In this document: positions 1 through 7,205 of the stretch, piece by piece
How positions within the stretch are numbered: position 1 is the first letter of the stretch
Layout of the letters: each line of letters starts with the position of its first letter
From: Lachnospiraceae bacterium 3-1
GTDB lineage: Bacteria > Bacillota > Clostridia > Lachnospirales > Lachnospiraceae
Direction of reading: 5' to 3'
Length of the DNA: 64,000 bases
NCBI GenBank assembly: GCA_000403255.2
Contig: KE159591.1
Location: 145,823 to 209,822, forward strand
Translations under genes and position numbers: made by a program
Notes under the pieces: model-generated
Database searches by the model: none
What the model was told of the DNA's origin: nothing
Seen by the model: only the letters and a program-made list of their open reading frames with translations

Positions 1-2
1 AG

Positions 3-203
3 TGTGAGCATGATTGGGTTGAGAAAGAAAAGGTTGTTGGGACAAAACTCTGTTGTACTCACGGACTCGTATTCTACAGCGAAGCCGAATGGGTAGCACA
101 CTGTGACAAACTCATGGAACAGGGACTTGACGGATGTGGTGTAAGCCCAGAACCAATCTACGAAACCTATTACGAATGCTCGAAATGTCATAAGACAAAA
201 TAA
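3..203 (+). CDS. C-terminal part of a small cysteine-rich protein (partial, runs off left edge)
   Basis: An open frame enters from the left edge and ends at TAA 201-203, giving at least 66 residues. It has spaced cysteines: a CC pair, a single Cys, then a CSKC pair close to the C-terminus ahead of the end HKTK. This suggests a small metal-binding protein. Small zinc-ribbon proteins of this kind are common cargo of integrative elements and phages. A hairpin terminator follows at once. The family is not recognised and the start is outside the window. Confidence 0.55.
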   Translation, partial: CEHDWVEKEKVVGTKLCCTHGLVFYSEAEWVAHCDKLMEQGLDGCGVSPEPIYETYYECSKCHKTK

Positions 204-208
204 GTAAT

Positions 209-240
209 AACCTCCTGCTGAGAAGTGGGAGGTTGTTTTT
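209..240 (+). terminator. Rho-independent terminator after the partial cysteine-rich gene
   Basis: AACCTCC (209-215) pairs with GGAGGTT (228-234) and is followed by a run of T. It sits a few bases after the stop at 203. Confidence 0.8.
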
Positions 241-272
241 TGTGATTTGAATAAAGATAATGCAACAGGATT

Positions 273-320
273 CTAAAAAGGGATAACGCTTAGCAAAAAG
301 AGCGTTATCCCTATGTTTTT
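273..320. terminator. Bidirectional hairpin terminator
   Basis: Perfect 12-bp stem AGGGATAACGCT (279-290) with AGCGTTATCCCT (301-312). T-rich tracts follow on both strands, so it can end transcription from the minus-strand gene at 407-1270 and from the left. Confidence 0.75.
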
Positions 321-361
321 TATGTGGGAACGAAATAAAGTACGACCGAAGTAATGCTCCG

Positions 362-409
362 TAAATTCCATTGCAATAAAACAAAAAAAGAGGATCGCAA
401 CGGAATTTA
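362..409. repeat. Inverted repeat overlapping the end of the 407-1270 gene
   Basis: TAAATTCCATTGC (362-374) and GCAACGGAATTTA (397-409) are inverted copies with one mismatch around an A-rich loop. The right arm contains the stop codon of the minus-strand gene. Role unknown; it may be a hairpin or a protein-binding site of the element. Confidence 0.5.
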
Positions 410-1270
410 GGGAGTGTTATTCTGGTTTTGTATTTTCGCTCTTTTTAAGAAACTATCTATTTTCTCATAGTCTATTGAATAGAAAGAATCCAAGTCCTGA
501 TACATCTTCTTATACTTCTGATATGTGGCATACTGTTTTTGCACTTTCTCAAAATCTTCTTTCTTCATACCCAGTCCTTCATTATATTCTTCGGGGAACG
601 TGTCAAAAACATTTATGTCAAGTCCGTCCAGAGAACCGTCTGACAGAATCGACAGGCATTCTTCTATTAAATAGTGGTCTATCTGCAAGCCTAATGCTTT
701 TTCAAGAACCTGTTGGATTATCCGTATAATGACAGGCGTTGTATCTATATGGGAACGGTAATAATTTTGTGCATAATCATATACTGACAGTGGGTTTTTG
801 GCATAATATTCATAAGTGGGTATCGGGATGTTTTTGTCGTAGGCTTGCATATCCCTACAGAGCCGCTTATAGGCAGCTTTTTTTATATGCTCCGAATCGT
901 GTGCTTTGCAATGTAGCTCATGTATGCGGCTAACAGATTCATTCCACGCCTTAGTAATCTCTTCTGCATTTAACAATGTGCCGGAAACGTATTCATCTAT
1001 ATTTTTTTCTATCTTATTTAATGTGCGTTTGTCTGGACATTCTCTTATCATTTTTTCCTTTATATAGTAACAAATGAAATACGTCTGTTCAGATTCATTC
1101 AAATCCTCCCATTCCTGTTCTTCTTTGCCATGTTCTTTTAGATACTCGTTCCAGCGGCGTTTAATTATTTTGCCGATTCTCTTTTTTTCATCGTTGGTTA
1201 TTCTAGTCATTTCGTAAATACACCAAATCTTAGGAAAATTTACCGTGGGCTTGTTTGAAGTCTCACTCAT
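407..1270 (-). CDS. Hypothetical protein of the integrative element
   Basis: About 287 residues from ATG at 1270. That start is chosen because AAGGAGG lies 8 bases upstream; a longer frame from 1318 has no such site. The protein is rich in Lys, Glu and Tyr, mostly helical by appearance, with no signal peptide or membrane segment. No catalytic motif was recognised. It is transcribed away from the helicase-excisionase-integrase block. The shared upstream region was split by the transposon inserted at 1363/1364, which now lies about 94 bases upstream of its start and has probably displaced its promoter region. Confidence 0.7.
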   Translation of the reverse strand: MSETSNKPTVNFPKIWCIYEMTRITNDEKKRIGKIIKRRWNEYLKEHGKEEQEWEDLNESEQTYFICYYIKEKMIRECPDKRTLNKIEKNIDEYVSGTLLNAEEITKAWNESVSRIHELHCKAHDSEHIKKAAYKRLCRDMQAYDKNIPIPTYEYYAKNPLSVYDYAQNYYRSHIDTTPVIIRIIQQVLEKALGLQIDHYLIEECLSILSDGSLDGLDINVFDTFPEEYNEGLGMKKEDFEKVQKQYATYQKYKKMYQDLDSFYSIDYEKIDSFLKRAKIQNQNNTP

Positions 1271-1357
1271 AGCTTCATCCTCCTTGTCCCCCTCTTTTTT
1301 AAAATGTCCCCCATACAAATTTCATTTTTACCCATTTTAATACATTTATCAAAAAAT

Positions 1358-1363
1358 GTAAAG
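1358..1363. repeat. Left 6-bp target-site duplication GTAAAG
   Basis: GTAAAG directly precedes the TGTCGG end of the transposon and is matched by GTAAAG at 4919-4924 directly after the ACA end. Confidence 0.75.
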
Positions 1364-1405
1364 TGTCGGACGGCGAATTGAGGGAGACGCAAATGACGAA
1401 TTATT
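1364..1405. repeat. Left transposon end with subterminal repeat
   Basis: Terminal TGTCGGACGGCGAATTG followed by TGACGAATTATT at 1394-1405. The second motif resembles AT-flanked TGAC/GTCA motifs in the right end. In Tn7-like elements such subterminal repeats are transposase-binding sites. Confidence 0.55.
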
Positions 1406-1553
1406 TTTCCAACCTTTATCCAATTGACTGCGCAGTGCTGTCTGTGAATGCACAATCCTACCGAAAATATGGCACGCTGCCAGAGCATGAATTCCTTCCT
1501 GAAATATAAAAGGCCATGGATCCCATCAAGAGACCCACAGCCCTATGAAGCAT

Positions 1554-1877
1554 TCAGTTCTTCAGCTGTCCGGCAGCCAGGGCGGGCAGATGGATCAGAC
1601 CGGTGGCGACAGTCACCGCATCCACCTTCCGCATCAGGGAGCCGATCCTTTCTTCATTCCAAAAGATATCGGAGAAATCGGAGAGCTCGCACCCTACATC
1701 AAGGTTAGGGATGCACAGGTAGTTCCCATATTTATGCCGTCCGGCGAGGATGTGGAAGTAAGTCCCCCGCCCATTGATCTCAGCTTCATACCATCCGTTC
1801 TCCGTGCTCAGCAGGATGATCTGCCCCGTCCAGGTCTCCCTGCGGGAGCCGTTTTTCAGGATACAGGTATAATTCAT
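1554..1877 (-). CDS. Small transposon accessory protein (DUF6618-like)
   Basis: 107 residues, ATG at 1877 with GGAGG upstream, 12 bases after the stop of the ATPase gene. The sequence starts with an aromatic beta-rich segment (MNYTCILKNGSRRETWTGQI) and ends in a hydrophobic tail. No catalytic motif is visible. I recall this type of protein as the last gene of the same four-gene transposon in other Lachnospiraceae, so it is probably an accessory transposition or regulatory factor. Family name is from memory and unverified; its role is unknown. Confidence 0.6.
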   Translation of the reverse strand: MNYTCILKNGSRRETWTGQIILLSTENGWYEAEINGRGTYFHILAGRHKYGNYLCIPNLDVGCELSDFSDIFWNEERIGSLMRKVDAVTVATGLIHLPALAAGQLKN

Positions 1878-1889
1878 GTTCCATGCCTC

Positions 1890-2696
1890 CTATCCGAGAT
1901 TCTGGCTGCTGACGGAGGCCAGGATGACATCCGTATCAATGACTTTCTTCTCCATCTGCGCCCCCAGTGTCAGTGCGTCGGTCATCAGGTTGTCCACCAG
2001 GCGGGGGCTCCCCTGGGAGTGGCTGTGGACGGCGGAAAGCGCGGCCTGGTCGATGATGGAGGCGGCCCCTCCGGCGCAGGCGATCTTGTGGAGGACGTAC
2101 TGCGCCACTTCGGAGTCTGAGAGCCCGGAAAAGTTGTAGTGCACTGTGATCCTCTGGCGCAGAGCCTCATGGACGGGCTTTTTCAGGGTGCTGTTCAGGT
2201 GGGGCTCCCCGCAGAGGATGAGCGTGAAGCAGTTCAGGGAGTCATACCCGTAGTTCATGAGCATCTTGATATCCTCCAGGATGCCGGTGGAGAGGTACTG
2301 TGCCTCATCGACTGCCAGGAGGAGGGGCTGCTTCTTGTCCCTGTAAAGATAAAGGATCTGCTCCTGCACGGCACGGAACATGCCGGGCTTGCCGCCCCTT
2401 GGATCTACCCCCAGGACAGAGCAGAGCTGGCGGTAGAACTCCATGACGCTGACGGTGGAGAGGCAGATGTACTCCATGTGGTAGAGGTTTGGGTTGAGGC
2501 TCTTTGCAAAGCAGCGCAGGGCGAAGGACTTGCCCATGCCGGGGCGTGCGGTAAAGAGCCCTATGCCTCTTGTGTCCTTTAAGTAGTCCAGGCGGGACGT
2601 CATCTCCGAGATGTCCTTTGAGAGGAACCGGTCCTTTTCCCTGGCGTTCTGCTTGTCGAAAGGGTTGAAGGAAAGCCCATAGTAGGAACGGAACAT
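1890..2696 (-). CDS. ExeA/TniB-like AAA+ transposition ATPase
   Basis: 268 residues. It opens with MFRSYYGLSFNPFDK, the typical start of ExeA/TniB/MuB-type ATPases. A Walker A motif (TARPGMGKSF, about residue 50) and a Walker B motif (LLLAVDEAQY, about 125) are followed by a sensor-like region (FTLILCGEP). TniB/TnsC-type ATPases bind target DNA and activate the DDE transposase. ATG overlaps the transposase stop by one base (TGATG), so the two are translationally coupled. A TniB-like role in target capture is inferred from context. Confidence 0.85.
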   Translation of the reverse strand: MFRSYYGLSFNPFDKQNAREKDRFLSKDISEMTSRLDYLKDTRGIGLFTARPGMGKSFALRCFAKSLNPNLYHMEYICLSTVSVMEFYRQLCSVLGVDPRGGKPGMFRAVQEQILYLYRDKKQPLLLAVDEAQYLSTGILEDIKMLMNYGYDSLNCFTLILCGEPHLNSTLKKPVHEALRQRITVHYNFSGLSDSEVAQYVLHKIACAGGAASIIDQAALSAVHSHSQGSPRLVDNLMTDALTLGAQMEKKVIDTDVILASVSSQNLG

Positions 2697-3964
2697 CAGC
2701 TCTCACCCCCAATCCTTGAATAATCGATGGACGGCGTGTTATTGCGTTTCGTCCTGCAGTTCTCGTTTTTATCCGTAGGCCGTATGGGATAATGTTCCCC
2801 CTCATAAAGGATGAAGGCACTGGACATGTCGTCTGGCAGGAAGCGGATTTCCACTTTTGAAGAAATGAACTGCATGGGAACGTCATAGGACACCTTGTCG
2901 ATGGAGACGGTAGAGTCCTTGTTCACCTTCCTGGTGATGCGGTTCAGGAAACATTCCTCCAGCCACTCCCTGGACTTGGGGCTCCGGATGGAGGAGCGTG
3001 TCTGCTGGTAGCGTTCCATGGGCGTGGTGCCGATGCCGGAATGGACAGATGTATTGTAGGTGCGCATATAGTCCTTAAGCAGCCCGTTGAACTGCGCCAG
3101 CGAGGCAACGGAATCCAGGTCCAGTGTATAGAGCCATGTCTCCTTGAGCGTCCTGAACTGGCGTTCTATCTTGGCCTTGGAAGCACCGTCACGGATCTTT
3201 GTGTGTAAAAGTACGGTGCCGATGGAGCCGCAGATGAGGGAGAGCTGCTCATTCGAGTAGCTGCAGCCATTATCGACATAGAGCTTAGCCGGGATCCCAT
3301 GGGCTGCCACGGCTTCCTTCAACACCTTCTGGAAGTTGTAGGCGTTGTCGTTATAGAAGAGCCCGCCGCCCACCAGGAAGCGGGAGTGGTCATCAATGAC
3401 CATGATGCAGTAGACTCTCCTGCGCTGGCCGTCCTCCGTGATATAAGGCAGGTAACAGGTATCGGCCTGCCACATCTTTCCAAAGGCGTCTTCTTCAAAT
3501 GCTTTCCGGTCCCGCATGCCGGGGTTGCGTGCCGATTTCAGGTCATGCCTCTTCACGAAGCGCTGGACGGCGCAGACGCTGACCGTGGCAGGGATGAAGG
3601 CTTCTTCCACGAGGTGCCGGTGGATCTGGGTAGAGTTCAGCCGTGGGAATGTTTCCTTGAGGCGGTAGATCTCTTCGATGGCCGTGTCCGGGAGCACCCG
3701 GGTGGAGCCCTTGTCGGAACGTTCCTGTGGCATGAGCGCGTCGATGCCGCCGTTCCGGTAGAGGGACACCCATTTGCTGAGGGTCTTGGGGCTGTACTGG
3801 AACGCGGAGCCGTCAGGCAGGGTGAGGGGCTTTTCCGTGACTCTCTGGTAATAGGCGTTCCTGGACGCATCGGGATAAAGGCCATGGATGACCGGGGCTA
3901 TGAGAGCGAGGCGGAACTGCGCCATGGCGGCTGCGTCCGAAAGTTTTTTTGGATTGTTGTCCAT
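2696..3964 (-). CDS. DDE integrase-type transposase (TniA/Mu-like)
   Basis: 422 residues from ATG at 3964, which has AAGGAGG upstream; a longer frame to 4030 lacks one. The N-terminus has helix-turn-helix segments (YSPKTLSKWVSLYRNGGIDA; LNSTQIHRHL). The rve catalytic core follows, with Asp in WQADTCYL, Asp in LYVDNGCSY and Glu in AKIERQFR giving the DDE triad. A Mu-transposase-like beta-barrel lies at the C-terminus (VSIDKVSYDVP). It cuts and joins the transposon ends. It is coupled to the ATPase gene downstream. Transposases of this type are often labelled IS481- or ISNCY-like. Confidence 0.9.
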   Translation of the reverse strand: MDNNPKKLSDAAAMAQFRLALIAPVIHGLYPDASRNAYYQRVTEKPLTLPDGSAFQYSPKTLSKWVSLYRNGGIDALMPQERSDKGSTRVLPDTAIEEIYRLKETFPRLNSTQIHRHLVEEAFIPATVSVCAVQRFVKRHDLKSARNPGMRDRKAFEEDAFGKMWQADTCYLPYITEDGQRRRVYCIMVIDDHSRFLVGGGLFYNDNAYNFQKVLKEAVAAHGIPAKLYVDNGCSYSNEQLSLICGSIGTVLLHTKIRDGASKAKIERQFRTLKETWLYTLDLDSVASLAQFNGLLKDYMRTYNTSVHSGIGTTPMERYQQTRSSIRSPKSREWLEECFLNRITRKVNKDSTVSIDKVSYDVPMQFISSKVEIRFLPDDMSSAFILYEGEHYPIRPTDKNENCRTKRNNTPSIDYSRIGGES

Positions 3965-4054
3965 AGAAATGTCCTCCTTAAGTGGTTTTCCCTCATTATG
4001 GGGCAGAAACGGGAGGAAAGCCATGCTCATGGCGTGTGGTTGCAGGAAAACAGT

Positions 4055-4648
4055 TCATGGGCCGAACACCTGCTGGCAGTAAGGAGCCGGATTTTTATGA
4101 GACTGGAGGAAGGACTTTGTAAAACGGCGGACAAAGGCGGAGGCGAAATCCGAATAGGCCGTCTGGGTGAGAAGGACCTTCAGGAAGGAAAGGCCGGAAG
4201 CCTCCATGGAAGAAAGCGCGCCGAGCCACTCCTCCTTCTGCGTCAGGAAGAGATCCAGCCAGCGGCGCAGCTGGGAAAGGGTGATGGAGAAGCGCTCACA
4301 GAGTCTCTCCACGGTAGACAGACGCAGAAAATACTCCGCGAGGACGCGGAGGATGAAGAACAGGCCATAGCCGGAGTAAGGGACGATGAAGTCCGGGAGG
4401 ATGGCATGGGTATGGCCGCAGGTACAGATGAGGCGCATGATACAGAGGCTGTGGCGGACAGGGACACCACTTATAAAGTCGACCAGGGAACGGCCATAAT
4501 AGGCATGGATGCGGCAGGAACCCCTGGCCCCACAGCAGGGACAGGTCTGAAATTCCGGGTGAAATCTCTTCATAAAGGAATCAAAGAGGGCTTTTGATGA
4601 ACTTTTTATGCGGATTAGCTTGCAAAACAGGGAGTTTTCTCTTATCAT
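4055..4648 (-). CDS. Zinc-ribbon/HTH transposon protein (DUF6431-like)
   Basis: About 197 residues from ATG 4648; the start is uncertain because no clear ribosome site is seen and the frame stays open to 4795. CPCC and a later CTCGHTH form a Cys4-type zinc ribbon resembling the N-terminal zinc ribbon of ISL3 transposases (following text IHAYYGRSLVDF). A helix-turn-helix follows (VERLCERFSITLSQLRRWLD). There is no DDE core. By position (first gene, before transposase and ATPase) it could be an end-binding or target-choice protein comparable to TniQ. That is inference. Confidence 0.65.
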   Translation of the reverse strand: MIRENSLFCKLIRIKSSSKALFDSFMKRFHPEFQTCPCCGARGSCRIHAYYGRSLVDFISGVPVRHSLCIMRLICTCGHTHAILPDFIVPYSGYGLFFILRVLAEYFLRLSTVERLCERFSITLSQLRRWLDLFLTQKEEWLGALSSMEASGLSFLKVLLTQTAYSDFASAFVRRFTKSFLQSHKNPAPYCQQVFGP

Positions 4649-4720
4649 AGTATATGTCGGTGGTGCCGGAGCCTCACAAGTGGGACATGATCCCGTATAC
4701 GGCAGGCACACTGGTATGTG

Positions 4721-4767
4721 AGAGAAAGAACGAACTGTTGGAGGGGCTGTTCTTTCTCTTTTTTTTG
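4721..4767 (+). terminator. Strong terminator pointing out of the transposon
   Basis: AGAGAAAGAAC (4721-4731) pairs perfectly with GTTCTTTCTCT (4749-4759) and is followed by eight T on the plus strand. It would stop plus-strand transcription leaving the transposon towards the helicase operon. Confidence 0.75.
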
Positions 4768-4850
4768 TTCCATAAAAACTATATCGGAATGACATGGGAT
4801 GGTCAAGAGGGAAACGTGCCGCATCCTACAGCACGCTCTTGTAGATAGTA

Positions 4851-4918
4851 TTTGACACTTGAGAATTTAATTTGACGTTTTTGTGCGGGAGACAGGAACT
4901 TTAGTTTGCTGGGCTACA
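4851..4918. repeat. Right transposon end with subterminal repeats
   Basis: Read inward from 4918 the end is TGTAGCCCAGCAAACTAAAG. Further in are motifs CGTCAAATTAAATT (around 4864-4877) and GTGTCAAATAC (around 4850-4860), similar to the left-end TGACGAATTATT. These are probably transposase-binding repeats. Confidence 0.55.
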
Positions 4919-4924
4919 GTAAAG
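4919..4924. repeat. Right 6-bp target-site duplication GTAAAG
   Basis: Matches 1358-1363 exactly; together they define the insertion point of the transposon. Confidence 0.75.
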
Positions 4925-4925
4925 T

Positions 4926-4955
4926 TTGAAATCGCCCCCATTATGGGTGTAAATT
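4926..4955 (+). promoter_or_regulatory. Candidate promoter and operator of the replication/excision operon
   Basis: TTGAAA (4926-4931), an 18-base spacer and TAAATT (4950-4955). The spacer contains the near-palindrome CCCATTATGGG (4937-4947), a plausible repressor site. It lies directly beside the transposon insertion point. Confidence 0.45.
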
Positions 4956-5008
4956 TTATGTCATAAATAATGCATTATTTAGAAAAAACAAGAAATGAGG
5001 TAAAAAAT

Positions 5009-5227
5009 ATGAACTTTCAAAACTATCAATTAGTAAATGCAATTTATACAGAGCGTAAGCGTACATATCACATTTTAACAGCGATTATGCATATGGCTCA
5101 ATCAGAAGTATTTATCAGCAAGAAGTTTAAACAGTTTATCCTTGACGCACAGCAGGAATCCGAAAATGAGTATTTGAGGATTTCACATGATATGTTTGAA
5201 CAAGGGTTCAGAGAGGAGAATGAATAA
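5009..5227 (+). CDS. Small hypothetical protein of the integrative element
   Basis: 72 residues from ATG 5009, chosen because ATGAGG lies 8 bases upstream; the longer frame from 4970 has no ribosome site. The protein is charged and helical (MNFQNYQLVNAIYTERKRTY), with no membrane segment. Its stop overlaps the helicase start by one base (TAATG), so it is the first gene of a tightly coupled operon. It may be a replication accessory or regulatory protein; the function is not known. Confidence 0.65.
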   Translation: MNFQNYQLVNAIYTERKRTYHILTAIMHMAQSEVFISKKFKQFILDAQQESENEYLRISHDMFEQGFREENE

Positions 5228-6936
5228 TGTCTACACCGTCACAAATCTATGAACGTGTGCCGCAGGAAGTTTTGGCACAATATCCAAATCTTACAAATGA
5301 ATATTCGTTTGCCGATACAGTAATGGCAAAAATTTTAAGTGAATTTACTTTACAAAATTCTGTCCGTGTAAAAGGACAAAAGCTGAAATGCCCACAGGAT
5401 TTGCCGTCGTTGTCCATTGCCGTGTTGATTGCGGCTAGGTCGGACGTGGCTCTGGTATCATCCGGGGATAAGAGCCAGACAGACAAGAAACAGAATCTTA
5501 CGTCGGAGCAAAGGCACAGTCTCCCTATTGGAATCTACCAGACAACAGGCGACAATAAAGGCGTTTACGAAATCACCAACGACCCCTATGGGGCGTTCGG
5601 TGAGTTGGTCGAAAGATACAAGCCAGACGCTACAAGGAGGGAAAAGCTGGAGGTATTCACTCTGGTTAAGAGTAGGCTCAAAGTCGTGGAAAAATGTGTT
5701 ATCCCTTATTATGTAGCGGTCAACAACGGTATCTGGGATATGAAAGACAAAATTCTTCATCCATTCAGTCAGGATTTGGTCTTTACGTCAAAAATCCATA
5801 CAAACCTCAATTTAGCCGCAACTAACCCGGTTATCACAATCCCGGAGGACAACAGCACATGGGATGTTGACACTTTCCTTGATGAATTAGGTTCGCCGGA
5901 ATTTGTAAAAAGCATTTTGGAGGTCATTCAGGCGGCTTGCCTGCCGCTTGCTCCGAGAAATAAAATGGTGCTGTTTATGAATACAGCCGGGAACAATGGC
6001 AAGGGTACAATCTGCCAGTTAATCCGCAATATTTTGGGAAAGGATTCTGTTGTCAGTATTCCGATTGCAAATTTTTCAAAACAATTTGAACTTGCAAATT
6101 TACCACACGCCTGTTCCGTCATCTGCGATGAAAATGATGTTTCGAGTTTTTCACAAGGTCTTGGAAACCTGAAATCAGTGATTACGGGCGACACGGTCTC
6201 AATCGAACGAAAGTATAAAGAATCCTTTGATTATTCTTTCCACGGTCTTGTGCTGCAATGTGTCAATGACTTTCCGAAAGGCGACGATAAAAGCGGCAGT
6301 TTCCGGCGGAGATTACATATCATTCCGTTTGCGAATTGTTTTACAGGCAAGGAAAAGAGATACATCAAAGAAAGATTGATTTATAGAACAGATGTTCTTG
6401 AATATATCTTGAAAATGGTGCTTGTGGATATGGAATACAGGGAACAGTTCACGGAAACAGCGGCAACGAAAAAAGCATTAGAATCATATGTCAAGACAAC
6501 AAACAGCGTGGTTTCGTTCCTGAAAGAAATTCTTCCAGAATGTAAGTGGGATTTACTCCCGGCGACAGATTTTCTTTATGCGGCATATAAAAACTGGTAT
6601 CGTGAATTTGTTCCCTCTGGAAAATTAATCGGAAGAAATGATTTTATCGACAGCGTGAGGGAATTTGTCGCTACGGATGAAAATATGAAACTCGAATGGG
6701 AATGGACGGATTCAACACGTTCAAAAGGCTATATCGACTGCGACAAGAAAGAACCATTGCTTGACAGATACGACCTTACCGCATTTATGGATGACAGGTC
6801 TTGCGTGGGATATGGCAACAGGGGATATGTCAACAGAGAGTTTGTCTATGAACCCAGACTGAAAGAGAAATACTCTGGACTGAAAAGGCGTTCTGCCACA
6901 GGGAACAATACAGGCGCAAACGGAGGTGACAGCTAA
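5227..6936 (+). CDS. SF3/D5-type replication helicase (phage/plasmid primase family)
   Basis: 569 residues. The central part holds a Walker A (NTAGNNGKGTICQLI) and a Walker B with acidic pair (HACSVICDEND), followed by sensor-like VLQCVNDFPKGDD and the arginine-rich SFRRRLHIIPF. This order is typical of D5/P4-type superfamily 3 helicases that unwind replication origins of phages, satellites and mobilizable islands. A primase active site is not obvious in the N-terminal part. It is coupled by one-base overlaps to the genes on either side. It suggests that the excised element replicates. Confidence 0.85.
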   Translation: MSTPSQIYERVPQEVLAQYPNLTNEYSFADTVMAKILSEFTLQNSVRVKGQKLKCPQDLPSLSIAVLIAARSDVALVSSGDKSQTDKKQNLTSEQRHSLPIGIYQTTGDNKGVYEITNDPYGAFGELVERYKPDATRREKLEVFTLVKSRLKVVEKCVIPYYVAVNNGIWDMKDKILHPFSQDLVFTSKIHTNLNLAATNPVITIPEDNSTWDVDTFLDELGSPEFVKSILEVIQAACLPLAPRNKMVLFMNTAGNNGKGTICQLIRNILGKDSVVSIPIANFSKQFELANLPHACSVICDENDVSSFSQGLGNLKSVITGDTVSIERKYKESFDYSFHGLVLQCVNDFPKGDDKSGSFRRRLHIIPFANCFTGKEKRYIKERLIYRTDVLEYILKMVLVDMEYREQFTETAATKKALESYVKTTNSVVSFLKEILPECKWDLLPATDFLYAAYKNWYREFVPSGKLIGRNDFIDSVREFVATDENMKLEWEWTDSTRSKGYIDCDKKEPLLDRYDLTAFMDDRSCVGYGNRGYVNREFVYEPRLKEKYSGLKRRSATGNNTGANGGDS

Positions 6937-7142
6937 TGGCTAAGAGTATTGAGGACTTATCAACTAAATTTCTTCTTACTTTTGAAGAATCATCAATTTA
7001 TTTCGGGATTGGAAAGAACAAACTTAGAAACATGGCGAACTATAGCAATACGCCGCCAGACTGGGTTGTACATAATGGCAATAAAACATTAATTAAGCGG
7101 GTGCTTTTGGAGAAGTACCTCTTAAACGCAGAAACGATTTAA
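6936..7142 (+). CDS. xis: Tn916-type excisionase
   Basis: 68 residues, almost the same length as Tn916 Xis (67). The match runs across the whole protein: LLTFEESSIYFGIGKNKLR matches the winged-helix core of Xis, and VVHNGNKTLIKR matches its C-terminal half. Excisionase binds near the element ends and directs the integrase towards excision. It starts inside the helicase stop (TAATG) and lies 63 bases before the integrase, the same order as in Tn916. Confidence 0.9.
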   Translation: MAKSIEDLSTKFLLTFEESSIYFGIGKNKLRNMANYSNTPPDWVVHNGNKTLIKRVLLEKYLLNAETI

Positions 7143-7150
7143 TTAAGACG

Positions 7151-7183
7151 GTAAGAGCCTTGTCGCTTTGGCAAGGCTCTTAC
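7151..7183. other. Perfect 12-bp hairpin between xis and int
   Basis: GTAAGAGCCTTG (7151-7162) pairs with CAAGGCTCTTAC (7172-7183). No T-run follows, so it is probably an mRNA structure or processing site that sets integrase level rather than a full terminator. Confidence 0.6.
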
Positions 7184-7205
7184 TGGATAAAGAAAGGATG
7201 ACATT

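Larger units (their letters stand above)
1364..4918 (-). mobile_element. Four-gene Tn5053/Tn7-like transposon, 3555 bp
   Basis: The element starts TGTCGG and ends GGCTACA, flanked by GTAAAG on both sides. Twelve of the first 20 bases of the two ends agree when read inward (TGTnGnnCnGCnAAnTnAnG). It carries, in transcription order on the minus strand, a zinc-ribbon/HTH protein (DUF6431-like), a DDE transposase, an ExeA/TniB-like AAA ATPase and a small accessory protein (DUF6618-like). A DDE transposase with an AAA+ ATPase partner is the hallmark of the Mu/Tn7/Tn5053 group. By eye it is much GC-richer than the surrounding element, which fits recent arrival from another host. Confidence 0.8.

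Noticed and set aside
1-203. Possible tRNA or attachment site at the left edge
   Set aside because: No cloverleaf pattern was found; the stretch is an open reading frame with spaced cysteines.
1351-1363. Alternative transposon left end starting TGTAAAGTGTCGG at 1357
   Set aside because: No matching direct repeat at the right side fits this end, while GTAAAG before TGTCGG and after GGCTACA matches over six bases.
1545-2582. Long plus-strand frames opposite the ATPase and accessory gene
   Set aside because: Antisense shadows in GC-rich sequence, no ribosome sites, no recognisable domain.
3299-4597. A 432-codon open frame on the plus strand
   Set aside because: It lies antisense to the transposase and zinc-ribbon genes, whose motifs are unmistakable. 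High GC in the transposon removes stop codons from the opposite strand; the protein shows no domain.
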